From the NCBI RefSeq assembly GCF_003202155.1, contig NZ_QFLI01000016.1, forward strand, positions 1 to 49,685: a stretch of 49,685 nt of DNA, in the 5' to 3' direction. The stretch comes from Marinifilum breve (GTDB taxonomy: Bacteria > Bacteroidota > Bacteroidia > Bacteroidales > Marinifilaceae). How positions within the stretch are numbered: the stretch's first letter is position 1; the number at the start of each line of letters is the position of its first letter. The translations under genes were made by a program, and so were the position numbers. A model generated the notes under the pieces. The model saw nothing but the letters and a program-made list of their open reading frames with translations, had not been told where the DNA came from and made no database searches. Positions 17,588 through 26,677 of this stretch are shown here, in pieces.

Positions 17588-18193
17588 ATGAAGAATCAGA
17601 AGGAAGATATAATTGAAGTGTGTTGGGAGTTATTCTTTCAATTTGGAATCAAAAGTGTAACAATGGACGATATTGCTGCTAAACTTGGCATTTCGAAAAA
17701 AACCATTTATCAACACTTTAGTAATAAAACCGATTTGGTAGAGCAAGCTATTGAATGGCAGATTAATCACCCGCGTTTTTCATTCCAATCAGAGGAAGTT
17801 AGTCATCTAAACGCCATAGATCAATACATTGAGTTTTATAAGTTTGTGGTAGGCCAGATTTCTAATTCGTGTGAATCTATGCGTTACGATTTAAGGAAAT
17901 ATTATCCAAAGCTATGGCATAGGTTCCATTTGATAAAGCTAACCACATTTCAGAGCGAGCTAGCTCAAAACTTACAACAAGGAATTAACGAAGGCTTGTT
18001 CCGTCCGGAAGTAAATATTGAGTTTATCAGCAAAACCATGGCACGTTTTTACCTGAATATGGTAGAGGCAGATAATGTAATTCTCGAAAAAGAAGACATT
18101 GAAAATATAGAATACCATAAAGAACTCGGTACATACCATTTACACGGAGTATGCACCGAAAAAGGAATAGAATACTTTAAAAACAATTTTTAA
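17588..18193 (+). CDS. TetR/AcrR-family transcriptional regulator of an efflux operon
   Basis: A 201-residue repressor-type protein. The N-terminal helix-turn-helix is clear: MDDIAAKLGISKKTIYQHF at about residues 24-42. The C-terminal part is helical and would hold the ligand pocket. I choose ATG 17588 (MKNQKEDIIEVCWEL) over 17564, since the upstream eight residues are not family-like and a promoter element lies within them. It is followed by tolC-, adaptor- and RND-type genes spaced 13, 31 and 11 bp, so it is the first gene of that operon and very probably its local regulator. An inverted repeat upstream is a candidate operator. Confidence 0.9.
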   Translation: MKNQKEDIIEVCWELFFQFGIKSVTMDDIAAKLGISKKTIYQHFSNKTDLVEQAIEWQINHPRFSFQSEEVSHLNAIDQYIEFYKFVVGQISNSCESMRYDLRKYYPKLWHRFHLIKLTTFQSELAQNLQQGINEGLFRPEVNIEFISKTMARFYLNMVEADNVILEKEDIENIEYHKELGTYHLHGVCTEKGIEYFKNNF

Positions 18194-18206
18194 TAGATCA
18201 GAAATA

Positions 18207-19553
18207 ATGAAAAACATCCTACTATCATTTGTAGTGATTTTTCTTGTGTTCAGTTATCCCACACAAGCCCAAACTGAAGACAAAGTAAATTTCACTCTTG
18301 CCGAAGCACAGGAATATGCTTTGGAAAACTCATATTCGGTAAAGGGGACCGATTATGACCTACAGGTAGCCAGAAAAAAGGTATGGGAAACTATTGCCGA
18401 TGGATTACCACAAGTAGATTTTTCGGCAGACTATAGTAATAATTTAGACGTAGCTGTGTCTTTATTACCAGCTGAGTTTTTTGGCGGAGAACCAGGAAGT
18501 TATACTCCTGTTAAGTTTGGTCAACAATATGGAAGTAGCGCTACAATTAGTGTGAATCAGAAAATATTTGACGGATCGTATATTGTTGGAACAATGGCCG
18601 CTAAAGTTTTTGTGCAACTTTCAAAAAACCAAAAAGAGAAAACTGAAATTGAAATTAAAGATGCTGTTGCTCAGGCTTACTATGCTGTTTTGGTTTCCGA
18701 AGACAATTACAAAACCGTAAAAGAGAATTTGGCCATCAACCAAAAGCTGCTAAATGAAACCAAAGCTTATTGGGAAAATGGTTTTCGAGAAGAGTTGGAT
18801 GTAGATCAGATCAAATTGAATCTGAATCGAAACAAAACCCAATTGTCTGATGCAAAAAGAGCCATTTCTACTTCATTAACTGTTCTTAAGTACACTATGG
18901 GAATGGATATTGAAAAGAAAATCGAATTAAGCAACAGTCTTGATAAGCTTGTGGATCCAATTCGTTCAACAACTCCTGAAGTAAGCAGTTATGATTTTGC
19001 CGCTCACATTGATTACCGAATTTTGGAAACACAATTAAAATCTCAAAAATTACTAATTCGAAATGAGCAAGCTCAATATTTACCAACCATATCTGCTTTT
19101 TACAATTACGGAAAAAACACAAGTACAGATTTCCGAAATGTATTTAAATCAGAAGTTCCATGGTTTAAGTCTTCAGTATTAGGTTTACGTTTAAGTATGC
19201 CGATTTTTTCAGCTGGTAAAAGAAGATCAAAAGTAAAACAGCAAAGAATCGAGTACATGAAGATTGAAAATGATATGGCCAGTACAGAGCAAAATCTAAA
19301 AAAAGATTTAAGCTTATCATTTTCGAATTTACTTAATGCACAGGAAACCTATGAAAACAATCTGGAAGCTGTAAGTATCGCAAAAAGAATATACGACAAG
19401 ACCATTATCAAATTTAACGAAGGAATTTCAACTAGTACGGAATTATCGGAAAATGAAAAGCAATACCTGGATGCACATTCGAATTACATTAATTCAACGC
19501 TTGCATTGCTGAGTACAAAAATTGCATTTGATAAGGCTCTTGGTAAATTATAA
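18207..19553 (+). CDS. TolC-family outer-membrane efflux channel
   Basis: Outer-membrane exit duct of a tripartite pump. A signal peptide (MKNILLSFVVIFLVFSYPTQAQ) is followed by two structural repeats of the OEP fold: long helices with IKDAVAQAYYAVLVSEDNYKTVKENL and later KKDLSLSFSNLLNAQETYENNLEAVSIAKRIYDKTIIKFNEGISTSTEL. The proline-rich strand turn LGLRLSMPIFSAGKRRSK is the conserved segment before the second helical hairpin. Length (448) is normal. Its place between the TetR gene and the adaptor shows it serves the RND pump encoded downstream. Confidence 0.92.
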   Translation: MKNILLSFVVIFLVFSYPTQAQTEDKVNFTLAEAQEYALENSYSVKGTDYDLQVARKKVWETIADGLPQVDFSADYSNNLDVAVSLLPAEFFGGEPGSYTPVKFGQQYGSSATISVNQKIFDGSYIVGTMAAKVFVQLSKNQKEKTEIEIKDAVAQAYYAVLVSEDNYKTVKENLAINQKLLNETKAYWENGFREELDVDQIKLNLNRNKTQLSDAKRAISTSLTVLKYTMGMDIEKKIELSNSLDKLVDPIRSTTPEVSSYDFAAHIDYRILETQLKSQKLLIRNEQAQYLPTISAFYNYGKNTSTDFRNVFKSEVPWFKSSVLGLRLSMPIFSAGKRRSKVKQQRIEYMKIENDMASTEQNLKKDLSLSFSNLLNAQETYENNLEAVSIAKRIYDKTIIKFNEGISTSTELSENEKQYLDAHSNYINSTLALLSTKIAFDKALGKL

Positions 19554-19584
19554 TTAAGAAACATCCTACAAAAACCATAAATAG

Positions 19585-20706
19585 ATGAAAAAGTTTATTA
19601 TAGCAGGTATTATCCCATTATTATTCGCATGCTCTGCAAAAGATGCAGACAAAGAATTGAGCAAGCCTGAACAACTTAAAAAATATAAAAAAGAGTTGAA
19701 GGTTTTGAGAAAAAAAATCTCAGCTTTGGAGATTGAAATTAAGAATGAAAATCTTGTAGAGGAAGCTATTAACGTTAAAGCTAAAAAAATAGAAGCTTCT
19801 AAATTCGAACATTATATCACAGTAACAGGGAATGTTGAAGCCGATAAAAACATTACCATTACACCAGAAACCAGTGGAAATATTATTTCTATTGATGTTG
19901 TTGAAGGGCAAAAGGTAAAAAAGGGTGATGTAATTGGAATATTAAATACTGCTCAAATTCAAAGAAGTATCGACGAGGTAAAAACAAATTTAGAACTTTC
20001 AAACATTCTCTTTGAAAGACAAGAAAGACTTTGGAATCAGAAAATTGGATCGGAAGTTGAATATTTGGAAGCAAAAGCAAAAAAGGAAGCCTTAGAAAGT
20101 AATTTAGAAGCTTTAGAAGCTCAGAAAGATTTGGCAATTATTAGAGCTCCTTTTAATGGTATTATCGATGAAATTCATCAGAAAAAAGGAGAACTTGCAA
20201 GTCCAACTACTCCGTTTGCTCAATTGGTTAATATCGATAAAGTATATATCGAAGGAGATGTGTCGGAGAGTTATTTGAACTTTATTAAAGCTGGTGAAAA
20301 TACCGAATTGTATTTTCCTGCAATCGACTATAGAGTAGAAGCTCCTATTTATCGTACATCGAATGTTATTAATCCGGCCAATCGCAGTTTTAAAGTTCGA
20401 ATCAACTTAAATAATTACAATCATTTAATTAAACCGAACTTAATTTCGGAGGTTAAAATTAAGGATTACGAAGTTGAAAATACAATTGTTGTTCCTTCAA
20501 TAATTATCAAGAAAGATTTCCAGGGAACCTACCTTTATTTGGCTAAAAAAGAAGGTAATAAAAACATTGCTAGAAAAACCTATGTTAATGTCGCTAAAGT
20601 ATATAACAACAAATCAATGGTAGATTCCGGACTTAAGGTAGGCGATAAAATTATTACCGAAGGTTTCTCACAAGTTGTTAACGGAACGCTGATTAGCATC
20701 AAATAA
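19585..20706 (+). CDS. Periplasmic adaptor (membrane fusion) lipoprotein of an RND pump
   Basis: Bridges the inner-membrane pump and the TolC-type channel. The signal peptide ends in a lipobox LFAC with lipidated cysteine 16. A coiled stretch (about 28-65) leads to the split lipoyl domain, NVEADKNITITPETSGNIISIDV and later RAPFNGIIDEIHQKKGELASP, which flank an alpha-helical hairpin (about 130-185). A beta-barrel domain and the membrane-proximal domain follow. It is 373 residues, the usual size. It is 11 bp before the pump gene. Confidence 0.93.
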   Translation: MKKFIIAGIIPLLFACSAKDADKELSKPEQLKKYKKELKVLRKKISALEIEIKNENLVEEAINVKAKKIEASKFEHYITVTGNVEADKNITITPETSGNIISIDVVEGQKVKKGDVIGILNTAQIQRSIDEVKTNLELSNILFERQERLWNQKIGSEVEYLEAKAKKEALESNLEALEAQKDLAIIRAPFNGIIDEIHQKKGELASPTTPFAQLVNIDKVYIEGDVSESYLNFIKAGENTELYFPAIDYRVEAPIYRTSNVINPANRSFKVRINLNNYNHLIKPNLISEVKIKDYEVENTIVVPSIIIKKDFQGTYLYLAKKEGNKNIARKTYVNVAKVYNNKSMVDSGLKVGDKIITEGFSQVVNGTLISIK

Positions 20707-20717
20707 TCGAATAAAGA

Positions 20718-23700
20718 ATGGACAATATAAAAGATACAAACATCTCTGAGGAAAATCAGAGGCAGTTTAAACCAACATTTGGTGCCTTAAAGAATAAGAA
20801 TTCTATTTTCATTCTTACTTTTATTTTGGTGTTCTTTGGTTGGTTTTCGTACCAAAGTATGCCTAGGGAATATTTTCCTGAGGTGGTTATTCCAAAAATC
20901 ATGGTGCAGACTCCTTATCCAGGAAACTCACCAATTGATATTGAAAATTTAATAACAAGACCCATCGAAAAAGAGTTAAAGGCTCTTAAAAATGTAAAGA
21001 AAATTCAGTCGGCTTCTTACGAAGATATGAGTGTGATTGTAGTTGAATTCAACACTGATATTGAAGTAAAACAAGCACTTCAGGATACTAAAGATAAGGT
21101 TGATAAATCGAAAAGTGAATTGCCTGACGATTTGGATACCGACCCGATTGTAGAAGATTTGGATATTGCTGATTTTCCAATTTTGAATGTTAACCTTTCG
21201 GGAGATTTTGGTTTAGATGACTTGAAAGAGTTTGCGGAAGAATTGGAAGATCGATTCGAAGCTGTTCCGGAAATTTCGGAAGCGGATATTAAAGGTATCG
21301 ATGAAAGAGAAATTAAAATTAATGCAGATTTGCACAAAATGGAAGCTAACGGAGTTTCTTTTCAAGATATCGAAAAAGCTGTTAGCGACGAAAACGTAAC
21401 TGTAAGTGCAGGTACATTAATTACCGACCAAACTAGAAGAAGTATTAGAACTAGTGCTGACTATACCAGCATGAAGCAGATTGAAAACACAATTGTTAAA
21501 GTAACTAATGGTCGTGTTGTATATCTTAAAGATGTTGCAGAGGTTATTGATGGATATGAAGAACTTTCATCTATTTCACGACTGGATAACCATCCGGTTG
21601 TTTCTTTATCGCTAACTAAAAAAACGGGTGAAAACCTTTTAGCTGCTACCGATCAGGTTTATAAAATCATTAAAGAAGAAAAACAAAACGGAAATTTACC
21701 CAAAGACCTTATTGTAACAGTAACAAACGATACTTCCGAAGATGTAAGAGGCCAGGTGAACGATCTGGAGAATTCCATTATTATGGGAATGCTTTTGGTG
21801 ATTATCGTACTTTACCTTTTTATGGGATTAAGAAATGCTCTTTTCTCAGGTTTAGCTATTCCGATGTCGATGTTTATTTCCTTTATTGTGTTGAATCAAA
21901 TTGGTTACACAGTAAATCAAATGATTCTATTCTCACTGATTTTAGCATTGGGAATGTTGGTTGACAATGCCATTGTTGTCGTGGAGAATGTTTATCGCTT
22001 GCATGAAGAAGGTTATTCAAAACTGGAAGCTACCAAAAAAGGAGTTAGTGAAATTGCAGGTCCAATTATTTCTTCAACAGCTACTACTCTTGCGGCCTTT
22101 TTCCCATTATTACTTTGGGGAGGAATCATGGGTGAGTTTATGAAATATTTGCCTATAACATTGATTATTGTTTTGGCTTCATCATTATTTGTAGCATTGA
22201 TTTTGAATCCTGTATTTACTGCAACTTTTGTAAAATTAGATGATGTAAGTAAGAAAATGAATAAGAAGAAGTTTGTGATTATTTCAGCTTCTTTCCTTAT
22301 TGCTTCCATTCCATTTTATATCATGAAGATTACTGGTACATTGGAAACTTTTGTGATGGCAAATATTTTGGCAACAGTAGGTTTGGTAACTCTAATTAAC
22401 CTTACTGTATTAAAACCATTTGCTCGCTGGTTCCAGCTAAGATTATTGGTGATTCTTGAAAACAGTTACGAAAGAACTTTACGATATGCTTTAAAAGGAT
22501 TTCGCCCATTACTTTTCTTTGTTGGTACATTTCTATTAATGATTATCTCCATTAAATTTTATTTTGGAGCTAATCCATTGGTTGTTTTCTTTCCAGATAA
22601 CGAGCCAAAATCGGTTTATGTAACAATGGAATTACCTTTAGGAACCGATATTCATAAATCAAACGAGGTTTCAAGAGAAGTAGAAAAGATAATTGATGCA
22701 ACCTTAAAACCATATCAAAATATTATTCGCTCGATAACTACTAATGTAGGATCAGGGAAAGGTGGTATGTTCGAACCAAGTCGTTCCGCAAACAAATCGC
22801 TTACATCAATTACTTTCGTAGAGTACAAAGATCGTGGAGGAGTTAGTACTTCCAATATTATGAAGGAATTAACTTCTAAGTTTAAAGGATTTATTGGAGC
22901 AAAAGTGTTTGTTGAAAAAGATCACCAAGGACCAGAAGTGGGTTATCCTATCAATATCGAGGTAGCAGGTGATGATTTCGAAAAGTTACTTGTAGAAGCC
23001 AATCATCTAAAACAAATTTTAGATGATGCAAGTATCAAAGGTGTTGAAGAACTAAAACTTGATTTAGATCAGGGAAAACCTGAAATGCTAATAAATATAG
23101 ATCGAGATAAAGTTCGTCGTTTTGGATTATCTACCAACCAAGTGGCACGTGCACTTCGAAATTCTCTTTACGGTTTAGAGGTTTCTAAATTTAAAGATGG
23201 AGAAGATGAGTATGATATTATGCTGCGATTAAACGACCAGTACAGATATGATGTTCCAGCGCTGATGAATCAGAAAATTTCTGTGATGAGTCCTGTGAAC
23301 AATCAAATGGTTAAAATTCCTATTTCAGCAGTAGCTAATTATACCTATGGTTCCACTTACGAGAGAATTAATCGTATTGATAATACTCGTGTGGTTACCA
23401 TCTATTCGAATGTAGAAGAAGGTTTTAATGCCAATGTAATCAATGCTGAAATTAGAGAAATACTTGCCGATGTAGATATGCCCAAAGGATATACTCACAA
23501 ACTAACTGGAGAGCAGGAAGAGCAGGAAGAAACACAAGCTTTCTTAACTCAGGCATTATTAATTGCATTAGCATTAATTACATTGATTTTGGTTTCTCAG
23601 TTTAACTCTGCCATTAAACCTTTAATCATCATGATTACTGTACTTTTCAGCACAATTGGTGTATTCCTGGGACTAGGAATTTTCCAAATGCCTTTCGTTA

Positions 23701-24155
23701 TTTTGATGACTGGTATCGGGATCATTTCTCTGGCTGGTATTGTAGTAAATAATGGTATTGTTTTGGTTGATTACATCGATTTGTTGCGCAAGAGAAAAAT
23801 TAAGTCTACAGATATGAGTGACCGAAAATATTTAAGCTCTGCTGAAGAAATTGATTGTATTGCACAAGCAGGAAAAACACGTTTACGTCCGGTTTTGCTA
23901 ACTGCAATTACAACTGTATTGGGATTATTTCCATTAGCAGTAGGAATGAATTTTAACTTCTTTAGTTTGTTAAGTGAATTCAATCCACATCTTTCATTTG
24001 GGAGTGATAGTACTGCTTTTTGGGGCCCTATGTCGTGGACGGTAATATTTGGACTAACAGTTGCAACTTTCTTAACTCTGATAATTGCACCTGTGATGTT
24101 CCGACTTTCGACACAAATTGAGCATCGTGTTTACGATTTTTTCTCAAAGAAATAA
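20718..24155 (+). CDS. RND-family efflux pump (AcrB/HAE-like)
   Basis: Inner-membrane proton-driven pump. The protein has the RND plan: TM1 near 30-48, a large periplasmic loop, TM2-6, another helix group around 510-560, a second periplasmic loop and TM8-12. In TM4 the proton-relay motif reads LVDNAIVVVEN (D416, N417); AcrB has two aspartates here, so one is replaced by asparagine, as in many RND pumps outside the AcrB group. At 1145 residues it is about 100 longer than AcrB, partly through an added segment after TM6 (MNKKKFVIISASFLIASI...) containing extra hydrophobic helices and a loop around 1040-1070. The drug or metabolite exported is unknown. Confidence 0.94.
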   Translation: MDNIKDTNISEENQRQFKPTFGALKNKNSIFILTFILVFFGWFSYQSMPREYFPEVVIPKIMVQTPYPGNSPIDIENLITRPIEKELKALKNVKKIQSASYEDMSVIVVEFNTDIEVKQALQDTKDKVDKSKSELPDDLDTDPIVEDLDIADFPILNVNLSGDFGLDDLKEFAEELEDRFEAVPEISEADIKGIDEREIKINADLHKMEANGVSFQDIEKAVSDENVTVSAGTLITDQTRRSIRTSADYTSMKQIENTIVKVTNGRVVYLKDVAEVIDGYEELSSISRLDNHPVVSLSLTKKTGENLLAATDQVYKIIKEEKQNGNLPKDLIVTVTNDTSEDVRGQVNDLENSIIMGMLLVIIVLYLFMGLRNALFSGLAIPMSMFISFIVLNQIGYTVNQMILFSLILALGMLVDNAIVVVENVYRLHEEGYSKLEATKKGVSEIAGPIISSTATTLAAFFPLLLWGGIMGEFMKYLPITLIIVLASSLFVALILNPVFTATFVKLDDVSKKMNKKKFVIISASFLIASIPFYIMKITGTLETFVMANILATVGLVTLINLTVLKPFARWFQLRLLVILENSYERTLRYALKGFRPLLFFVGTFLLMIISIKFYFGANPLVVFFPDNEPKSVYVTMELPLGTDIHKSNEVSREVEKIIDATLKPYQNIIRSITTNVGSGKGGMFEPSRSANKSLTSITFVEYKDRGGVSTSNIMKELTSKFKGFIGAKVFVEKDHQGPEVGYPINIEVAGDDFEKLLVEANHLKQILDDASIKGVEELKLDLDQGKPEMLINIDRDKVRRFGLSTNQVARALRNSLYGLEVSKFKDGEDEYDIMLRLNDQYRYDVPALMNQKISVMSPVNNQMVKIPISAVANYTYGSTYERINRIDNTRVVTIYSNVEEGFNANVINAEIREILADVDMPKGYTHKLTGEQEEQEETQAFLTQALLIALALITLILVSQFNSAIKPLIIMITVLFSTIGVFLGLGIFQMPFVILMTGIGIISLAGIVVNNGIVLVDYIDLLRKRKIKSTDMSDRKYLSSAEEIDCIAQAGKTRLRPVLLTAITTVLGLFPLAVGMNFNFFSLLSEFNPHLSFGSDSTAFWGPMSWTVIFGLTVATFLTLIIAPVMFRLSTQIEHRVYDFFSKK

Positions 24156-24540
24156 ACATATTCAACAATAATTGAAAAGCCGACTAAATGTCGGCTTTTT
24201 TTATTATCCTAATAATCATGTTTTTTTTCAGATCAATTCTATTTAAACAATATGAATTTGTTTAAAAAAACATTTGTCATATTCCATTTGCATTTATTAT
24301 CTTCATGTATCTTAAATCATAATTGATAACATGCTGATTTAACCAATTTTATACAATTATTTATTAAAAATTAAAATCATTTTTTCATCATTAAATATGA
24401 TTTGTTTATCCACAAAAACCGGTGGTAAATAAAATGAACCATATTGATTTTGGGCAAAAACATAATAATTCGTAAATTTTTAAAAATGAGTTTGTTATTT
24501 CCAATCAACCAAATTAATCATATTCACTAAACCTTAAAAC
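24156..24540. other. AT-rich intergenic gap
   Basis: Beyond the operon terminator no gene is seen in this 385-bp gap. It is very AT-rich and contains one perfect consensus DnaA box, TTATCCACA (24406-24414), with no cluster around it. It should carry the promoter for the gene at 24541, but no clear TAnnTTTG element is found. Confidence 0.5.
24175..24203 (+). terminator. Terminator of the efflux operon
   Basis: Perfect stem AAAAGCCGAC (24175-24184) / GTCGGCTTTT (24190-24199), loop TAAAT, followed by more T. It ends the tetR-tolC-adaptor-RND operon. Confidence 0.9.
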
Positions 24541-25134
24541 ATGGAAATCATCTCGGTAATACTGCAAATTTTAATCTTAGCTGCCCTTGCTTTCATCATT
24601 TCCTTTTTAATTCAGGAAAAGAGAAATGCAGCTGCAAATTCAACTGTAGAAGAAGCTGAATCAGAAGTGAAAGAATCAACCACAAACTCACTTCCTGCTT
24701 CTGATGAGAAGAGAGAAGAATTTCTTCGAATCAATGCTTTTTTTATGAAGATTTTGTGCGAGAAAAAAAGCAAGAGTAACTTCAAAAGGCTTCAAAAAGA
24801 GTTTTTGGAGCTTGGAACGCGCCTGTACTATTTAGCTTCGGAACTAACCATTCGGAAGTTTTTAGAATTTAAATCTCTAAGTTCTTTTGTTGAAGGAACA
24901 GTGCACGAACACAAGATTGCTTTGTTATGGTTTGCCGAGTTTAATGTTTTGCTCCGAAAAGATTTGGGATTGGAAACCTCTCCGGAACAGATAAAGGATT
25001 ATCTAAACATCATTCTTACCTACTGGGACGAAGATGAAATGGAAAAACAAGAGTTAGATGATTTAAAAGATCAACTGGCTGATTCCATAGACAATTACTT
25101 TAGTGTGTTCAATGTAGGGACATCCTTAAACTAA
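24541..25134 (+). CDS. Membrane-anchored protein of unknown function
   Basis: I do not recognise this 197-residue protein. An N-terminal hydrophobic helix (residues 3-24, MEIISVILQILILAALAFIISFLI) most likely anchors it in the inner membrane with the rest in the cytosol, since lysine/arginine residues (QEKRNAAA) follow at once. A short acidic linker (about 33-60) leads to a helical, charged domain (60-197) with conserved-looking tracts RLYYLASELTIRKFLEF and HEHKIALLWFAEFNVLLRKDLGL. It is a lone gene between two terminators. Confidence 0.7.
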   Translation: MEIISVILQILILAALAFIISFLIQEKRNAAANSTVEEAESEVKESTTNSLPASDEKREEFLRINAFFMKILCEKKSKSNFKRLQKEFLELGTRLYYLASELTIRKFLEFKSLSSFVEGTVHEHKIALLWFAEFNVLLRKDLGLETSPEQIKDYLNIILTYWDEDEMEKQELDDLKDQLADSIDNYFSVFNVGTSLN

Positions 25135-25160
25135 AAAAAGTGCCTTTCGGCACTTTTTTT
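25133..25160. terminator. Bidirectional terminator
   Basis: Perfect 12-bp stem (25133-25144 with 25149-25160), loop TTTC, poly-A on the left arm and poly-T on the right arm. It serves both the gene ending at 25134 and the convergent gene ending at 25168. Confidence 0.9.
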
Positions 25161-25167
25161 ATGGTAT

Positions 25168-26577
25168 TTATTTTCTTTGATAACATCGTATCCAGTCAAT
25201 CTCCATTTCTGCATTCAAATCATTTCTTGCCTCTTTTACCGCAAGACTAAAATTCAAATACATTGGATCTTGAGGAACTCCTGTTGTTTGAGTTTTAACA
25301 GGCACATCATTTATTTTCCAAACCAATTCGTTTGCACTCCAATCAAGAGTATAAATAAAATATCCTTTATTCAAATCAATTCCTTTTACTTTGAACTCAC
25401 TCTTTTGAAGAGAATTTTCGCTTCCCCAAAAATTGGCATTCATAATCTTTCCTCCATTAAAGGTTTTAAAAATGTCAATATGTGGTAAACTTTTTTCTGC
25501 AACCATCCAAAATGAATTCTGAACCTGGGCAGGATTTTTTAATTTAATCTTAGCTTCGAATCTTCCAAACTTTTGGCGGAAAGAGTTTCCTGTATTAATA
25601 ATGGCTGAAGTATAATCGAACTTTTGAGGTACAAATCCTAAATTTGGATTCCAAACCAATCCTTCTTTTGATTCTTTTTTCGCCAACAGGCAAGCCGATG
25701 ATCCTGAAATTTTAACATTTTCACCATCAGTAAATGTATGCAAGTCTGAATCCAATGAATATCCTTTAGCCATTAATTTGTCACCCCAATAGTAACGGGT
25801 AATCCATTTATTAGAATCTAAATTTCCGGCATCGAATTCTTCCGAGAAGGTTAATTCCCATTTCTTTATTTCTTCAAATGGATTTTTAGATTTTAACTTA
25901 AAATGTTTTACAAATTTCTCTGATGATTTTAAGCTATTATATTCTTGAAGCTTCTTATAATCCTCTGTTTTTTCGAATCGTTTTTTATCCAAAAGAAATG
26001 CTTTCTCTTCTTTAAATTCATCCGAGCTTATTCTTTCCTCAAGCTGATAATATTTCTGCAAATCGGATGATTTATCTACCTCATTGTAGATTCTTAATGC
26101 TCTGGATTTTTTAAACTTAAAATACTCTTTTAATCTAGCAGAGCTTTTTAGTCGTTTGTATTCTGAAATTTCTTCAGCATCCTCCTTTTTATTCAGTTTA
26201 GACGATTTCATAAGCGCTTCCAATTCTTTAAAGCGCTCCAAATCTTTTGATTCTGCAACCAAATTAAAAGTAGATAATTCTGAAGAATCTTTTAATCTAA
26301 AGTAGGTTTTAAACTTTTTTGATCGCTGATATTTTTTAAAAGTTCTCTCTTCCTGGTAAAGCTCACTCCTTTTAAAGGATTTGCTTTCTACCATTTTTTT
26401 ATTTCTCTTGAATTCATCAGATAGTACCAACAATTCAAGTTCATTAAATTGCTTTAATTCATCCGATTTCGAAAATTGTTCAAATTCTTCAAAATCACTT
26501 CTAAGCTCATCTCTTTTTTTCTCGATAGCAACAGTATTTGATGCCTTACGAAGTTTTGATGCTAAAAAAAAGCCCAT
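25168..26577 (-). CDS. GH16-like pseudoenzyme fused to charged helical repeats
   Basis: The 469-residue protein has two parts. Residues about 38-240 are three diverged repeats of 60-72 residues, rich in K, E, S and F and probably helical, recurring as SDELKQFNELE... , SKDLERFKELEAL... and SSDLQKYYQLEER..., each closing with a segment like FKTYFRLK, LKEYFKFK or FVKHFKLK. Residues about 240-469 resemble a family 16 glycosidase beta-sandwich (LTFSEEFDAGNLDSNKWITRYY, FGRFEAKIKL, a C-terminal EIDWIRCYQRK). The GH16 catalytic motif E-I-D-x-x-E appears as H366-I-D368-I-F-K371: both glutamates are lost, so it is probably not a hydrolase but may bind a glycan. No signal peptide is seen, which is odd for the family. 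Confidence 0.75.
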   Translation of the reverse strand: MGFFLASKLRKASNTVAIEKKRDELRSDFEEFEQFSKSDELKQFNELELLVLSDEFKRNKKMVESKSFKRSELYQEERTFKKYQRSKKFKTYFRLKDSSELSTFNLVAESKDLERFKELEALMKSSKLNKKEDAEEISEYKRLKSSARLKEYFKFKKSRALRIYNEVDKSSDLQKYYQLEERISSDEFKEEKAFLLDKKRFEKTEDYKKLQEYNSLKSSEKFVKHFKLKSKNPFEEIKKWELTFSEEFDAGNLDSNKWITRYYWGDKLMAKGYSLDSDLHTFTDGENVKISGSSACLLAKKESKEGLVWNPNLGFVPQKFDYTSAIINTGNSFRQKFGRFEAKIKLKNPAQVQNSFWMVAEKSLPHIDIFKTFNGGKIMNANFWGSENSLQKSEFKVKGIDLNKGYFIYTLDWSANELVWKINDVPVKTQTTGVPQDPMYLNFSLAVKEARNDLNAEMEIDWIRCYQRK

Positions 26578-26677
26578 ATTTTTTAATTCTTTAGGATAAA
26601 AACGAATGCCAATTTAAGTAATATCGGTAAATAATCATAATCCGAATTAGTATGAATAGAAAAATGTCGGTTGTTAC

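Noticed and set aside
24406-24414. Perfect DnaA box TTATCCACA in an AT-rich gap
   Set aside because: Only one box and no cluster or inverted repeats; a single 9-mer is not enough to suggest an origin.
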